Shown: positions 1 through 9,243, numbered from the stretch's first letter. The stretch: DNA of 64,000 nt from Thalassotalea sp. ND16A (GCF_000764205.1 NZ_JQDZ01000123.1:147191-211190), one strand, 5' to 3'. Numbers and translations are program-made. Notes: a model not told the origin generated them from the letters alone.

Positions 1-73
1 CCTGCATTTTGGCTGAAAAATGAAAGCAATTTTTAAAAATGATGAAATATAGTCAGTTTGTCTCTATTATTAC

Positions 74-103
74 TTGAAAATTATCCTGTAACTAATATAC
101 AAT
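74..103 (+). promoter_or_regulatory. Predicted stable-RNA promoter of tRNA-His
   Basis: TTGAAA at 74-79 and TATACA at 96-101 are 16 bp apart and are followed by a GC-rich stretch (CCGCGC, 104-109) where the discriminator would lie. A GC-rich discriminator is typical of stringently controlled tRNA promoters. Transcription would start near 108 and leave a leader of about 70 nt before the tRNA. A perfect TTGACA at 128-133 has only a weak -10 (TAGATA, 18 bp spacing) and could be a second start. Confidence 0.5.
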
Positions 104-178
104 CCGCGCACTGATTCAAACCTAGCTTTGACACAGTACACGCAGCACCCGTAGATAACGCCTGTTATGTACATCAGT

Positions 179-255
179 GGTGGCTATAGCTCAGTTGGTA
201 GAGCCCCGGATTGTGATTCCGGTTGTCGTGGGTTCAAATCCCATTAGCCACCCCA
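179..255 (+). tRNA. tRNA-His (GTG anticodon)
   Basis: A complete cloverleaf is visible. The acceptor GTGGCTA (180-186) pairs with TAGCCAC (245-251), an extra G-1 at 179 lies opposite C252 as is diagnostic of tRNA-His, the T-loop is GGTTCAAATCC, and CCA is encoded at 253-255. The anticodon GTG is at 213-215. It is the only intact tRNA here. Its 3' half is repeated three times immediately downstream in degenerate form, so processing has to release the tRNA from a longer transcript. Confidence 0.97.
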
Positions 256-585
256 TTTTTCTTAGTTCAGCAATCCCTCAAAAAAATATTGAAATAAGTC
301 CACGACAGAATCACCAGTGATTCCACTCTCGATCACCGTGAGTTCAAATCCCATTAGCCACCCCATTTTTCTTAGTTCAGCAATCCCTCAAAAAAAATAT
401 TGAAATAAGTCCACGACAGAATCACCAGTGATTCCACTCTCGATCACCGTGAGTTCAAATCCCATTAGCCACCCCATTTTTCTTAGTTCAGCAATCCCTC
501 AAAAAAAATATTGAAATAAGTCCACGACAGAATCACCAGTGATTCCACTCTCGATCACCGTGAGTTCAAATCCCATTAGCCGGCC
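251..585 (+). repeat. Three 110-111 bp tandem repeats carrying tRNA-His 3' fragments
   Basis: Units start at about 251, 361 and 472, and the array ends near 585. Each has CCCCATTTTTCTTAGTTCAG, an A-run of 7-8 that accounts for the length difference, then a degenerate tRNA 3' half. That half keeps GTGATTCC and the T-arm/acceptor block GTTCAAATCCCATTAGCC but has lost the 5' half, so the copies cannot fold as tRNAs. Each unit also has a small hairpin, GAATCA-CCAG-TGATTC. The last copy reads CCGGCCCA instead of CCACCCCA and runs into a T-tract. The layout resembles the rtT repeats behind E. coli tyrT. From 586 to 886 I see no gene or recognisable element. Confidence 0.9.
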
Positions 586-886
586 CATTTTTTTATAGCT
601 AAAACATCCGCAAACGTCAATATTAACAAGGCTTATAGCCAAGTTTTCTTTTGCAAAAATGCTGAGGAAACCTAATCAAATTAAACAATCATAAATTGTT
701 CATGCAATTTACCTTGTTAGCAGCCTCCAGCCTGGTTCTGATAAGTTTTTTTGTAGTATTTCCCCCACAACATGGCATAGAGTAGTGATTAGCGATCACA
801 TTAGCCTGGTTCGCTGGGTTCAAATAACCTGTTCCAAACACCATCAACCATTATAAAAATTTAACGAATAAAAACCGGAGTCCAAT

Positions 887-2587
887 ATGAATAAAACGGT
901 CAGCTTAGTTATTTTGACGCTTTGCTTTTTTGTTTCGGCTTGCTCACCCCCTCAGCAAAAGGTTACCGAGTCTAAGGTAAAGTCATCTCAGGCGGCGGTT
1001 GCAATTCCCGATAAATATGGAGCACAGGTGGCGGAAGATATTTTGCGCGCTGGTGGCAATGCCGTCGATGCGGCTGTCGCTACTGGTTTTGCCTTAGCGG
1101 TAACCTATATCGACGCAGGTAATATTGGCGGCGGTGGCTTTATGCTGATTTATATGGATGGCGAGCCGGTATTTTTAGATTGTCGGGAAACTGCGCCCTT
1201 GGCAGCTCATCGCGATATGTTTCTCGACGATAACGGTAATGTTATCGACAAAGCCAGTCTGATCGGTCCCAAGGCCGCCGGCGTACCCGGTACCGTTGCC
1301 GGTTTTTGGGCAGCCCACCAGCGCTACGGCAAACTTCCCTGGAAGGCGGTTGTTGCGCCGGCAATCAAACTCGCCGAAGAAGGCTTTATGCCGGCTAAAA
1401 TCCTGGTTGACGATATCCATAATTATCAAGACCGGTTTGCCGGCCGTACCAATTTCTCGGCTCATTTCGCAGCGATAACACAAGGCCAGGCTTTTAAACA
1501 GCCGGCGCTTGCGGCTACCTTAAAACGCATCGCCAGTGAAGGCGACAAAGATTTTTATCATGGCGAAACCGCCAAATTACTGGTCGCCCAGATGGCTCGC
1601 AGTGGCGGCATAATCAGCGCCCAAGACTTGGCTGAATACCAAGCAGTGTGGCGCGAGCCGTTAACGGCGAACTGGCGCGACTATCAAATTTTATCTTCAC
1701 CACCACCAAGTTCCGGTGGTTTTGGGGTGATTCAATTGTTAAAAATGAAAGATGTACTGGCGCAGCAATTTAAAGGTCTCGAGCATAACTCGCCGCAATA
1801 TGTTCATCTGGTGGCCGAAATGGAAAAACGAGTATTCGCTGATCGTGCTGAATATTTGGGTGATCCTGCCTTTGTCGACATCGATATCAGCCAATTGATC
1901 AGTGACAGCTATATCGAACGCCGTGCTTTGGAAGTCAATCCGACGGATATCTCTGCGCTGGATTCTGTTGGCCCGGGTTTACATTCGCCCAATACCACCC
2001 ATTATTCCATTGTCGACAGTGATGGCAATGCCGTATCGAATACCTATACCATCAACTGGGCATACGGTTCCGGTGTCGTTGTTGAAGGCGCGGGTTTTTT
2101 GTTGAACAATGAAATGGATGACTTTAGCGTCAAGCCTGGTGTACCGAATGTGTTTGGTGTGGTGGGTAATGTCGCCAATGAAATCCAGCCTGGTAAGCGC
2201 ATGTTGTCTTCAATGTCACCGACTATTCTGTTGCAAAACAACAAGCCGGTGATGGTGATAGGTACTCCGGGAGGCTCGACAATATTTACCTCGGTGTTCC
2301 AAACTATTGTGAATATCATTGATTTTAACATGTCGCCTGTGGCAGCCGCAGGTGCGAGCCGTTTTCACCATCAACTTCAGCCCGCAGACCTTGTCACCCA
2401 GAGTCCTTCTCGGCCGTTGCCCAAAGAAACCATCAATGAGCTGAATAAACGTGGCTATCGGGTTGAGCCGCACAATTGGGAGTTTGGTGATATTCAGGTG
2501 ATTTGGCTTAACGATGGACAACTTCAACCGGCCTCTGATCCAAGAGATCGCGGTGTATCTAAGGTGCTCAGCCTGGATAAACCGTGA
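887..2587 (+). CDS. ggt: Gamma-glutamyltransferase, predicted lipoprotein
   Basis: Ntn-hydrolase that cleaves gamma-glutamyl bonds, chiefly of glutathione, and transfers the glutamyl group to water or amino acids. It is made as a proenzyme that cuts itself into large and small subunits. The 566 residues match the family length. The predicted processing site is in NTTHYS, with Thr370 as the new N-terminal nucleophile, followed by the conserved DGNAVSNTYT and LLNNEMDDFS motifs. PPPSSGG (about 272-278) belongs to the large subunit. The N-terminus ends in a lipobox-like FVSAC with Cys19, so the enzyme is probably membrane-anchored and periplasmic, unlike the soluble periplasmic E. coli enzyme. 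GGAG precedes the ATG. It appears monocistronic. Confidence 0.93.
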   Translation: MNKTVSLVILTLCFFVSACSPPQQKVTESKVKSSQAAVAIPDKYGAQVAEDILRAGGNAVDAAVATGFALAVTYIDAGNIGGGGFMLIYMDGEPVFLDCRETAPLAAHRDMFLDDNGNVIDKASLIGPKAAGVPGTVAGFWAAHQRYGKLPWKAVVAPAIKLAEEGFMPAKILVDDIHNYQDRFAGRTNFSAHFAAITQGQAFKQPALAATLKRIASEGDKDFYHGETAKLLVAQMARSGGIISAQDLAEYQAVWREPLTANWRDYQILSSPPPSSGGFGVIQLLKMKDVLAQQFKGLEHNSPQYVHLVAEMEKRVFADRAEYLGDPAFVDIDISQLISDSYIERRALEVNPTDISALDSVGPGLHSPNTTHYSIVDSDGNAVSNTYTINWAYGSGVVVEGAGFLLNNEMDDFSVKPGVPNVFGVVGNVANEIQPGKRMLSSMSPTILLQNNKPVMVIGTPGGSTIFTSVFQTIVNIIDFNMSPVAAAGASRFHHQLQPADLVTQSPSRPLPKETINELNKRGYRVEPHNWEFGDIQVIWLNDGQLQPASDPRDRGVSKVLSLDKP

Positions 2588-2855
2588 GCAATAAGCTTGA
2601 GAGCGAATTGGGGATACCCTGCACCGGTTATCCCAATAGCAATGCTGTTTTATTTTATGTTAGAACCTTAGGCAGCAAGAAAATGCTTATTCTTTAGTCT
2701 AAATATGTGCATTCTACCATGGTGTAATGTTCAAATTTAAATCGCTCAGTGTATAGTGTTTGTTATAAATGAGAAAAATGAACAGACAAAATTCACATTT
2801 AAAAGTAGATTGCTAACAGCAGGTCGAGTATAGAACCTTTAAGGAGAACAGATTA

Positions 2856-3878
2856 ATGCAAAACAAAACCGCAAGAAATTTTTTTAAAGCACTGGCTGTT
2901 GGTGCACCAAAACCTTACCAGGAGCTGCCGACACGCTTAGAGCGAATGATTCATTTTTTCCCGCCGCAGGTTGAAAAAATGCGCGCGAAAGTCCCCGAGA
3001 TGGCAAAAAACGTTGATGTTATTTTAGGTAATTTAGAAGACGCAATTCCTGCTGATTCGAAAGAAGCAGCACGCGCAGGCTTGATAGAAGTTGCCCGCAG
3101 CACTGATTTTGGCACCACCGGCTTGTGGGTACGGATTAACTGCTTAAATTCACCCTGGGGTTTAGAAGACATCACTGAGTTGATGAATGCCATCGGCGAC
3201 AAGTTAGACGTTATCATGTTGCCAAAAGTCGATGGTGCCTGGGATATTCATTATTTAGATCAGCTCTTGGCCCAGCTAGAAGCCAGAAACAATATTAAAA
3301 AACCGGTATTAATTCACGCCATTTTAGAAACCGCAGAAGGGGTAAAAAACGTCGAAGACATCGCAGCTGCCAGCCCCCGCATGCACGGCATGAGTCTTGG
3401 TCCTGCCGATTTAGCGGCCTCTCGCGGGATGAAAACCACTCGTGTTGGTGGTGGTCACCCTTTTTATGGCATGTTAGCCGATCCGACTGAAGACGGTGCT
3501 GATCGCGCCTTCTTCCAGCAAGATCCCTGGCATTACACCATAGCCAAAATGGTAGATGCCTGTATGGCCAATGGCATCAAGCCTTTTTATGGCCCATTTG
3601 GTGACTTTTCAGACGATGATGCCTGCCGGGCGCAATTTCGAAATGCCTTTTTATTGGGTTGCATGGGGGCCTGGTCTTTGCATCCAAAGCAAATTACCAT
3701 CGCCAAAGAGGTGTTTTCACCAGACTTGGAAGAAGTGGCATTTGCCAAGCGCATACTTGCAGCCATGCCAGATGGCACTGGTGCGGTAATGATTGACGGT
3801 AAAATGCAAGACGATGCTACCTGGAAGCAAGCCAAGGTAATTGTTGATTTAGCGAAACTGGTTGATGAAAAGGGCTAA
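2856..3878 (+). CDS. HpcH/HpaI-family aldolase, malyl-CoA lyase type
   Basis: TIM-barrel aldolase of the citrate lyase beta/HpcH family. Its length (340 residues) and motifs fit the L-malyl-CoA/beta-methylmalyl-CoA lyase branch, which interconverts malyl-CoA with glyoxylate and acetyl-Co[10 protein letters not shown] near residue 34 fits the CoA-lyase subgroup, NLEDAIP (about 58-64) carries acidic metal ligands, and LETAEGV (about 156-162) carries the conserved Glu. AAGGAG lies 9 nt before the ATG. Neighbours give no pathway context: no other glyoxylate or ethylmalonyl-CoA gene is present. The exact substrate is inferred from similarity; a malyl-CoA thioesterase or citramalyl-CoA lyase remains possible. 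Confidence 0.75.
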   Translation: MQNKTARNFFKALAVGAPKPYQELPTRLERMIHFFPPQVEKMRAKVPEMAKNVDVILGNLEDAIPADSKEAARAGLIEVARSTDFGTTGLWVRINCLNSPWGLEDITELMNAIGDKLDVIMLPKVDGAWDIHYLDQLLAQLEARNNIKKPVLIHAILETAEGVKNVEDIAAASPRMHGMSLGPADLAASRGMKTTRVGGGHPFYGMLADPTEDGADRAFFQQDPWHYTIAKMVDACMANGIKPFYGPFGDFSDDDACRAQFRNAFLLGCMGAWSLHPKQITIAKEVFSPDLEEVAFAKRILAAMPDGTGAVMIDGKMQDDATWKQAKVIVDLAKLVDEKG

Positions 3879-3906
3879 CTCTTTGCCGATGTTTTTTTAG
3901 CCGGCG

Positions 3907-3964
3907 GGTAAGATAACCCTAATGACCTTTAAGGATAATGAAGGTCTATTCGGGGTATCTTATT
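3907..3964. terminator. Hairpin between convergent genes
   Basis: Nested inverted repeats lie between the aldolase stop and the RND pump stop. The outer arms are TAAGATA-CCC and GGGG-TATCTTA and the inner arms are GACCTT (3924-3929) and AAGGTC (3941-3946). The position suggests a shared bidirectional terminator, but there is no long U-tract on either side. Confidence 0.45.
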
Positions 3965-4016
3965 GCCGTTGCTAAATATCTACTTGCTCAGCCAATACGG
4001 GCGTAAAATTGAGCGG

Positions 4017-7000
4017 TTAACTCGCTTTAATTTTATAAACGCTGCAATAAAGCACCGGTACCACGCCAAGGGTTAAAATAGTGCCGATGCCCAAGCCAAA
4101 CGCGATAACGTTAGCCATGCCGTAAAACATCGCATCGTTGCCAATAATCAATGGCAATAGTCCCATTACTGTGGTGATAGTTGTCATCGCGATTGGGCGT
4201 AAGCGGGTTAAACAGGCGTCAATAACCGCCTGATATTCATTTTTACCATCGCTAATTTCTATTTTAATGCGGTCGATTAAGACGATGGCATTGTTGATAA
4301 TAATGCCGGCCAAGCTGTATAAACCTAGGGTTACCATAAAACCAAATGGCGCCTGCATAACCTGTAAACCGATAACCGCACCAATAAAAGACAGTGGAAT
4401 GGTTAAGGTGATCACCGCCGCTTTTCTAAACGAATTAAACTGGGCAACGAGTAAGATAAGAATAAGGCCCAGCACCATAGGCATACTCGCACTTAACGCT
4501 TTTTGTGCTTCTTTCGATTCAATAATTACCCCGCCATATTCAATGCTATGGTTGACCGGAAGGTCGGCTCGTAAAGCATTGATTTTATCATCAATCAGTA
4601 ACTTCAAATCTTCGGCGGCGACTCTGGTATTGCGCGCTTCAACACTAATGGTGGTAAACATATCCTCATGTTGAATCACCGAAAATTGGTTAATGGGTGC
4701 TAACCTGGCAACTTGAAACAAAGGAATGGCTTTGCCTGTTTTTTCAGAATAAATATTAAGCGTTCTTAGCCGGTCCAGGTTATAACGCTCAGCTTCCTGG
4801 GCACGAAAGACGACCGGGATAATTTCATCATCCTCTCTGAATTCGGTAATTTGCGCACCGGAAAAATAGCCTTCAAGCGCTTGGGCAATATCATTAGAGC
4901 TTAACCCCGCCCGTTTAGCGCGATGTTGATCAATTTGCACATCAATTTTGGTGATTAAATTTTCCCAATCATTCCTTACGTCCACGGTATCCGGTTGTTG
5001 ATGTAGCACGTCCATGATTTGCTGAGCTTTTCGGTAAATAACGGTTTTGTCAGGCCCTTTCACCTGGATCTTAATCGTACTGGAATCCGACGGCCCTAAA
5101 AACATTTTCTTTACCCGCGCCGATACATTGACAAAAGTATGTTCCAGGCGGGTGTCCAATTCCGCCACTTTTGCACTTACATCAGTATTGTCGCTAACAT
5201 TTAATACAATAAAGCCTTTATTTGCCGCCGGATCTTCAGGATTAAGTGATAACACAAATCTTGGGCCACTAAAGCCAACATAACCTGAATAGCTTTCGAT
5301 AAAGTCAAGATCCGGGGCGGTATTTAACCAGCTGAAAATCTCACGCATTTGCCGATCCGTTTCTTTTGACGAGGTGCCATTAGGCAAATCGATATTCACC
5401 ACAATTTGGGTGCGGTCAGAATCGGGAAAAAACTGCTTGGCGACAAACGTCATGCTAAACACCGAGACGATAAACAGGGCCAGCATGGCACCGATAAACA
5501 GTGTTTTATGCGTCAAAACCCAATGCAGAAAACGCTCATAACCGAGGTAAATCTTGTCCATTAAGCCCGCGGTTGTAGCGGTTGTAGCGGCTAACGGTTG
5601 AGTTTGATTAGTTTCATGCTTAATAAAGAAATAACACAGCAATGGGGTAACACATAGCGCTAATACCCAACTGGTTAATAAGGTAATTAAAATCACTAGT
5701 GACACGGAACGAGTAAATTCACCGGCGACATGTTCGGCCAACATTAGCGGTAAGAAGAATAAAATAGTGGTTGCTGATGAGCTAAGCAAAGGCAGTGCAA
5801 GTTCTTTGCTGCCTTGTAACATCGCATCGTATCGCTCGATGGCCTGTTCTAATCGTCGTTTAAAATCTTCTGCAATGACAATACCATTATCTACTAATAA
5901 ACCTAATGATATGATCAAGGTTGCCAAACTCATCCGTTCTAATTTCATATCAGCAAATTGCATAATTGACAGCGTTGCTAACATCACAAAAGGCACAATT
6001 GCCCCGACGATCAGGCCAGTTCTCAGACCTAAAAATACAATCACCACGACCAGCACAATTGCCAGAGTTTGGATGACATTGCTGGAAACACCGTTAATGG
6101 TTTTTTCAACCTGCTCTGCTTGAAAGGTGGCGACATCAAGTTGGTAGCCAATAGGTAATGTGGCGGTAATGCGGTCAACATGTTTCATAAAGCGCGGTGC
6201 ATATTCTAAAATATTGTTATCGGCTAACATCGATGTGGCAAAGAATATTGCCGGTTGGCCGTTGAAATAAGCCAGTTTATCGGGCGGATCAATAAAGTCC
6301 CGGCGCAAGGTGGCGATGTCTTTTAAGGCAATATAATTGTCACTGTTGGGAATGCTAATCTGGGTGTTGGCAATATCATCGACATGGATAAAATTACCCG
6401 AAGGCTCAATAATGAAGCTTTTTGCGCCGGTGTCTATTTGCCCACCAGAACGAATGATATTTTGGTTTTTAAGTTCGTTAATGATTTTTGTTGGGGCAAT
6501 GCCGAGCTGAGAAAGTTTTGTATTCGAAAGCTCAACAAAAATCCGCTCGGCCCTGCGGCCCATAATATCAATTTTTTTTGTGCCTGCAACGGCATATAAC
6601 GTGTCTCTGATATGTTGAGCGATATCATACATTTGGCCCATATCAAAACCGTCAGCAGTTAGCGCTAAAGTGATCACCGAGACATCACCAAATTGATCAT
6701 TAACAAAGGGTATCGATGCCCCTTGCGGCATGTTTGCATGGGCCGCCGCAGTTTTATTGCGCAAGTCCTGCCAGATATCATCCAGGTTAAAATACTTGTC
6801 GTAAACTTTTACGTGTATGGTCGACAAGCCAGTAGAGGAGGTTGAGCGTATTTCCTTCACTTCTGCAATTTTACGAATTTCTTCTTCAAGTTTTTTGGTG
6901 ATCAGTTGTTCGACCCGATCGGGTGCCATCCCTGGAAACGCAGTGCTCACTATGGCTTCGCGTATGGTGATGGTAGGGTCTTCTTGTGCCGGCAGGGTAA

Positions 7001-7091
7001 AGTAAGCAAATACGCCGTTTATCAATAATAAGCCAACGACGAGTAGAACCGTTTTGCGATAATGAAACGCGATTTCAGTAAAGTTCATCAT
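4017..7091 (-). CDS. RND efflux pump inner-membrane subunit (AcrB family)
   Basis: Proton-driven resistance-nodulation-division transporter, 1024 residues, which fits a full 12-TM pump. TM1 is near residue 12-32, followed by a large periplasmic loop with the usual PAQEDPTI and FPGMAPDRVEQL motifs. The central TM bundle carries GLLVDNGIVIAED around 400, the proton-relay segment, with Asp-Asn where AcrB has Asp-Asp. A second large periplasmic loop and TMs 8-12 (including NNAIVLIDR) complete it. It is encoded 7 nt after its adaptor, so they are co-transcribed. No outer-membrane TolC partner is in the window. The TetR gene upstream and its operators suggest substrate-induced expression. Substrate range cannot be read from sequence. 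Confidence 0.92.
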   Translation of the reverse strand: MMNFTEIAFHYRKTVLLVVGLLLINGVFAYFTLPAQEDPTITIREAIVSTAFPGMAPDRVEQLITKKLEEEIRKIAEVKEIRSTSSTGLSTIHVKVYDKYFNLDDIWQDLRNKTAAAHANMPQGASIPFVNDQFGDVSVITLALTADGFDMGQMYDIAQHIRDTLYAVAGTKKIDIMGRRAERIFVELSNTKLSQLGIAPTKIINELKNQNIIRSGGQIDTGAKSFIIEPSGNFIHVDDIANTQISIPNSDNYIALKDIATLRRDFIDPPDKLAYFNGQPAIFFATSMLADNNILEYAPRFMKHVDRITATLPIGYQLDVATFQAEQVEKTINGVSSNVIQTLAIVLVVVIVFLGLRTGLIVGAIVPFVMLATLSIMQFADMKLERMSLATLIISLGLLVDNGIVIAEDFKRRLEQAIERYDAMLQGSKELALPLLSSSATTILFFLPLMLAEHVAGEFTRSVSLVILITLLTSWVLALCVTPLLCYFFIKHETNQTQPLAATTATTAGLMDKIYLGYERFLHWVLTHKTLFIGAMLALFIVSVFSMTFVAKQFFPDSDRTQIVVNIDLPNGTSSKETDRQMREIFSWLNTAPDLDFIESYSGYVGFSGPRFVLSLNPEDPAANKGFIVLNVSDNTDVSAKVAELDTRLEHTFVNVSARVKKMFLGPSDSSTIKIQVKGPDKTVIYRKAQQIMDVLHQQPDTVDVRNDWENLITKIDVQIDQHRAKRAGLSSNDIAQALEGYFSGAQITEFREDDEIIPVVFRAQEAERYNLDRLRTLNIYSEKTGKAIPLFQVARLAPINQFSVIQHEDMFTTISVEARNTRVAAEDLKLLIDDKINALRADLPVNHSIEYGGVIIESKEAQKALSASMPMVLGLILILLVAQFNSFRKAAVITLTIPLSFIGAVIGLQVMQAPFGFMVTLGLYSLAGIIINNAIVLIDRIKIEISDGKNEYQAVIDACLTRLRPIAMTTITTVMGLLPLIIGNDAMFYGMANVIAFGLGIGTILTLGVVPVLYCSVYKIKAS

Positions 7092-7098
7092 AACCTCT

Positions 7099-8199
7099 TT
7101 AGTTAAATCGCTGCGTAGTGGGGTCTAACAGTGTGACTTGCTGACCATCGCGTAAAAAAGCAACACCTGCGGTTGCTATTATCTCGCCATTGGCTAAACC
7201 ACTCGATAAATAGACTAAGTTATTGAGAATATTTTCCGTTTGCACTTGTCGTAAACGAACCACTTGAGCCGTGCTGTCATAGACAAAGACATACGATTTT
7301 TGATCTAAACCGGCCCGTATTGCGGTCACCGGAATAGCAATCGTTTTACCGGAATAGCCGGTGCGTCCGATACCATCAAAAACAAAATCGACTTCGGCGG
7401 TCATTCCGGCACGCAGCTTATTGTTTGCTTGTTCCAATATTACTGTTACCGGAAAGGCATTAGCAGATTGCGCACGTGTACCAATTTCATTGATACGACC
7501 TTGCATCGTGACTCCCGTTAACACCGGAAAACGAATTGCCAGCAATGTATCTTGTTTTAATTCCTGAATTAAGGTTTCCGGGACCAGTACTTTCACTTCC
7601 AGGCCGTGGTTACCTTCAATTTCAAATGCTGCTTGTCCGGCAGCAATTTGTTGCGAAGGCTCAATCAAACGCTTGGTAATAATGCCATCATAAGGCGCCA
7701 GTAACGTACTGTCTTGTAAGTTTTTATTGGCAATATCAAGCTGCGCCTGGGCCACACCGACAGCACTTCGGGTGGAATCATAAGTGGCTTTGGCATTGTC
7801 AAATCCGGATTGCGATACTAACCCTTGCTTGACCAATTTGTCATAACGCTGAAAAGTGTTTTTCGCTTCCGCCATTGCCGCACTGGCTTTATCTAATTCA
7901 GCTTGTGCCGACTGTAAGCTAAGCTCAAAACTACGATGATTTAATTGCGCTAAAATTTGGCCGGCTCGTACGGTTTCACCCAGCTTAACTTCAACGGTTT
8001 GTACCTTACCAATTACCTCAAAACTTAAGTCGGTTGCCTCTACGGGAGCAACAATTCCGGACAAGGTGCGGAGCTGCTTTAGATTGGTCTCTGCAACTTT
8101 TTGCCAGGCGATAGGGCGAATCGCTTTTTCGGTGATAACGGTTTGCTCGTTACAGCCCAGTAACAAAGAGGCTAACAGGATAGTTAATAATATACGCAT
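7099..8199 (-). CDS. RND periplasmic adaptor lipoprotein (membrane fusion protein)
   Basis: Bridges the RND pump to an outer-membrane channel. The N-terminus is a lipoprotein signal with the lipobox LLLGC, Cys16. Then follow a biotinyl/lipoyl-like half (about 55-85), an alpha-helical hairpin (about 90-155), the second lipoyl half (LLAPYDGIITKR), a beta-barrel (about 200-270) and a membrane-proximal domain. Its 366 residues match the HlyD_D23/AcrA class. It is the first gene of the pump operon, and its promoter region lies among the TetR operators at 8259-8301. Confidence 0.9.
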   Translation of the reverse strand: MRILLTILLASLLLGCNEQTVITEKAIRPIAWQKVAETNLKQLRTLSGIVAPVEATDLSFEVIGKVQTVEVKLGETVRAGQILAQLNHRSFELSLQSAQAELDKASAAMAEAKNTFQRYDKLVKQGLVSQSGFDNAKATYDSTRSAVGVAQAQLDIANKNLQDSTLLAPYDGIITKRLIEPSQQIAAGQAAFEIEGNHGLEVKVLVPETLIQELKQDTLLAIRFPVLTGVTMQGRINEIGTRAQSANAFPVTVILEQANNKLRAGMTAEVDFVFDGIGRTGYSGKTIAIPVTAIRAGLDQKSYVFVYDSTAQVVRLRQVQTENILNNLVYLSSGLANGEIIATAGVAFLRDGQQVTLLDPTTQRFN

Positions 8200-8258
8200 A
8201 ATGATTCCAATGAGGAGAGCTACCTATGAGTTAAGTGAATAACGGTTAAAAAGTAAAT

Positions 8259-8301
8259 TGGTACTGTTAAGTACCACGTATTCTGGTACTATGTAGTACC
8301 A
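8259..8301. promoter_or_regulatory. Two identical operator palindromes for the TetR regulator
   Basis: TGGTACT-N4-AGTACCA occurs twice, at 8259-8276 (spacer GTTA) and 8284-8301 (spacer ATGT), with start-to-start distance 25 bp. Both have perfect 7-bp arms and lie between the divergent adaptor and TetR genes, 32 bp before the TetR start. This is the expected arrangement for a TetR repressor controlling itself and the pump. Confidence 0.85.
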
Positions 8302-8333
8302 AAGTCAACCTATATTGTTAAAGTGCAGATAAA

Positions 8334-8969
8334 ATGATGCTAAGTTCTGAACATAGTGGCGAAACAACAACGAAAAACCCATTGACTGCCCGTGGGCAAT
8401 TAATTCTGGTGGCGGCGCAAAATTTATTTCTTAAACATGGCTTTGATGAAACGTCTCTGGAAATGATCATTGCTGATGCTGGCGGTTCGCGTCGCTCTAT
8501 TTACCAGGAGTTTGGCAATAAGCAAGGCTTGCTGATGGCGGTAATGCAACAACAAGTGGCGATTCAGGTGGATACAATTGCCTCCATTAACTACGAGCTA
8601 GAGCCAAGTGATGCACTAAAAGATGTCACCGGGCGATTTGTGCAAGGGATGTTGTCTGAAACGCTAATTTCATTGTTTAGATTGGTGATACAAGTTGTGC
8701 CAAAACACCCCGACGTTGGCGAGCTTATCTATGATAGAGGGCCGTTAACCGGGGTTACCCCGTTGGCGGACTACTTATCGTCTCTAAATAAGCTAGGCAT
8801 ATTGGCAATTGACGACTGCAGTTACGCAGCACAGATGTTAATCGAAATGACGAAAGGACGGCTACATTTGAAGGCGGTATTAATCCCCAATGTCAACATC
8901 ACCGAAGATGAAATTGTTCAGCATATCGATCGCGCGGTAGATTTATTTATTAAAGCCTACCAACCTTGA
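8334..8969 (+). CDS. TetR/AcrR-family transcriptional regulator
   Basis: Likely local repressor of the RND pump. The N-terminal helix-turn-helix spans about residues 20-66, with the typical LFLKHGFDETSLEMI and GGSRRSIYQEFGNKQGLL segments. The rest is a helical ligand-binding and dimerisation domain, with total length 211. It diverges from the adaptor gene and its own promoter overlaps the two palindromes. Two ATG codons in tandem (8334 and 8337) make the start ambiguous by one residue. The inducing ligand is unknown. Confidence 0.9.
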   Translation: MMLSSEHSGETTTKNPLTARGQLILVAAQNLFLKHGFDETSLEMIIADAGGSRRSIYQEFGNKQGLLMAVMQQQVAIQVDTIASINYELEPSDALKDVTGRFVQGMLSETLISLFRLVIQVVPKHPDVGELIYDRGPLTGVTPLADYLSSLNKLGILAIDDCSYAAQMLIEMTKGRLHLKAVLIPNVNITEDEIVQHIDRAVDLFIKAYQP

Positions 8970-8983
8970 GAAGGTGTTGAGAA

Positions 8984-9001
8984 TTTCACATCTGTTTCAC
9001 C
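8984..9001 (+). promoter_or_regulatory. Direct-repeat site TTTCACA-N4-TTTCACC
   Basis: TTTCACATCTGTTTCACC contains two heptamers spaced 11 bp start to start. The same motif in the same orientation relative to transcription precedes the DJ-1/PfpI gene (12495-12512) and the ABC exporter (15751-15778). An 11-bp direct repeat fits an OmpR-family regulator such as the one at 10520. A possible -10 (TATATA, 9024-9029) follows, so the site would drive the small broken gene at 9080. Confidence 0.65.
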
Positions 9002-9079
9002 GCCTTTAACATAAGCTTTCCTTTATATAGATACCAAGTTGATTAAATAGAACATAAATTACATTTCGGAGCTCACCTC

Positions 9080-9241
9080 ATGCCCGTTATTTTCCGGTCG
9101 TTAACCTTAGTCTTACTGACGCTAGTCATCAGTGGTTGATTCGATAAGCAAGCCCGTCAGGTCAGCGTCTCCAATAAGCCTTATGCCGCAGCAAGTGGCA
9201 TCAAAGGGCTGCCGTTTGATACGTTTATCAGGTTGAAATAA
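9080..9241 (+). pseudogene. Small lipoprotein-like gene interrupted by TGA at the lipobox Cys
   Basis: The frame reads MPVIFRSLTLVLLTLVISG, then TGA (codon 20, 9137-9139), then FDKQARQVSVSNKPYAAASG to a TAA at 9239-9241, 53 sense or stop positions in all. A lipoprotein signal would require Cys exactly at codon 20, and TGA differs from TGC or TGT by one base. GGAG lies about 9 nt before the ATG and a putative regulator site sits at 8984. A recent nonsense mutation or a sequencing error are the simplest readings. I do not recognise the downstream part. It ends 2 nt before the convergent histidine kinase stop. Confidence 0.45.
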
Positions 9242-9243
9242 TT

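Noticed and set aside
361..585. Additional tRNA-His genes in the repeats
   Set aside because: Only the 3' half is present and the acceptor 5' strand and D-arm are missing, so no cloverleaf is possible.
251..585. CRISPR array
   Set aside because: The units are contiguous 110-111 bp repeats with no unique spacers and no cas genes nearby.
786..802. CRP-like site AGTGATTAGCGATCACA
   Set aside because: The half-sites are separated by 7 bp instead of 6, and ggt shows no matching promoter geometry.
9137..9139. Selenocysteine codon at the lipobox
   Set aside because: No SECIS-like hairpin is evident right after the TGA, and lipid modification needs Cys; a nonsense mutation is simpler.
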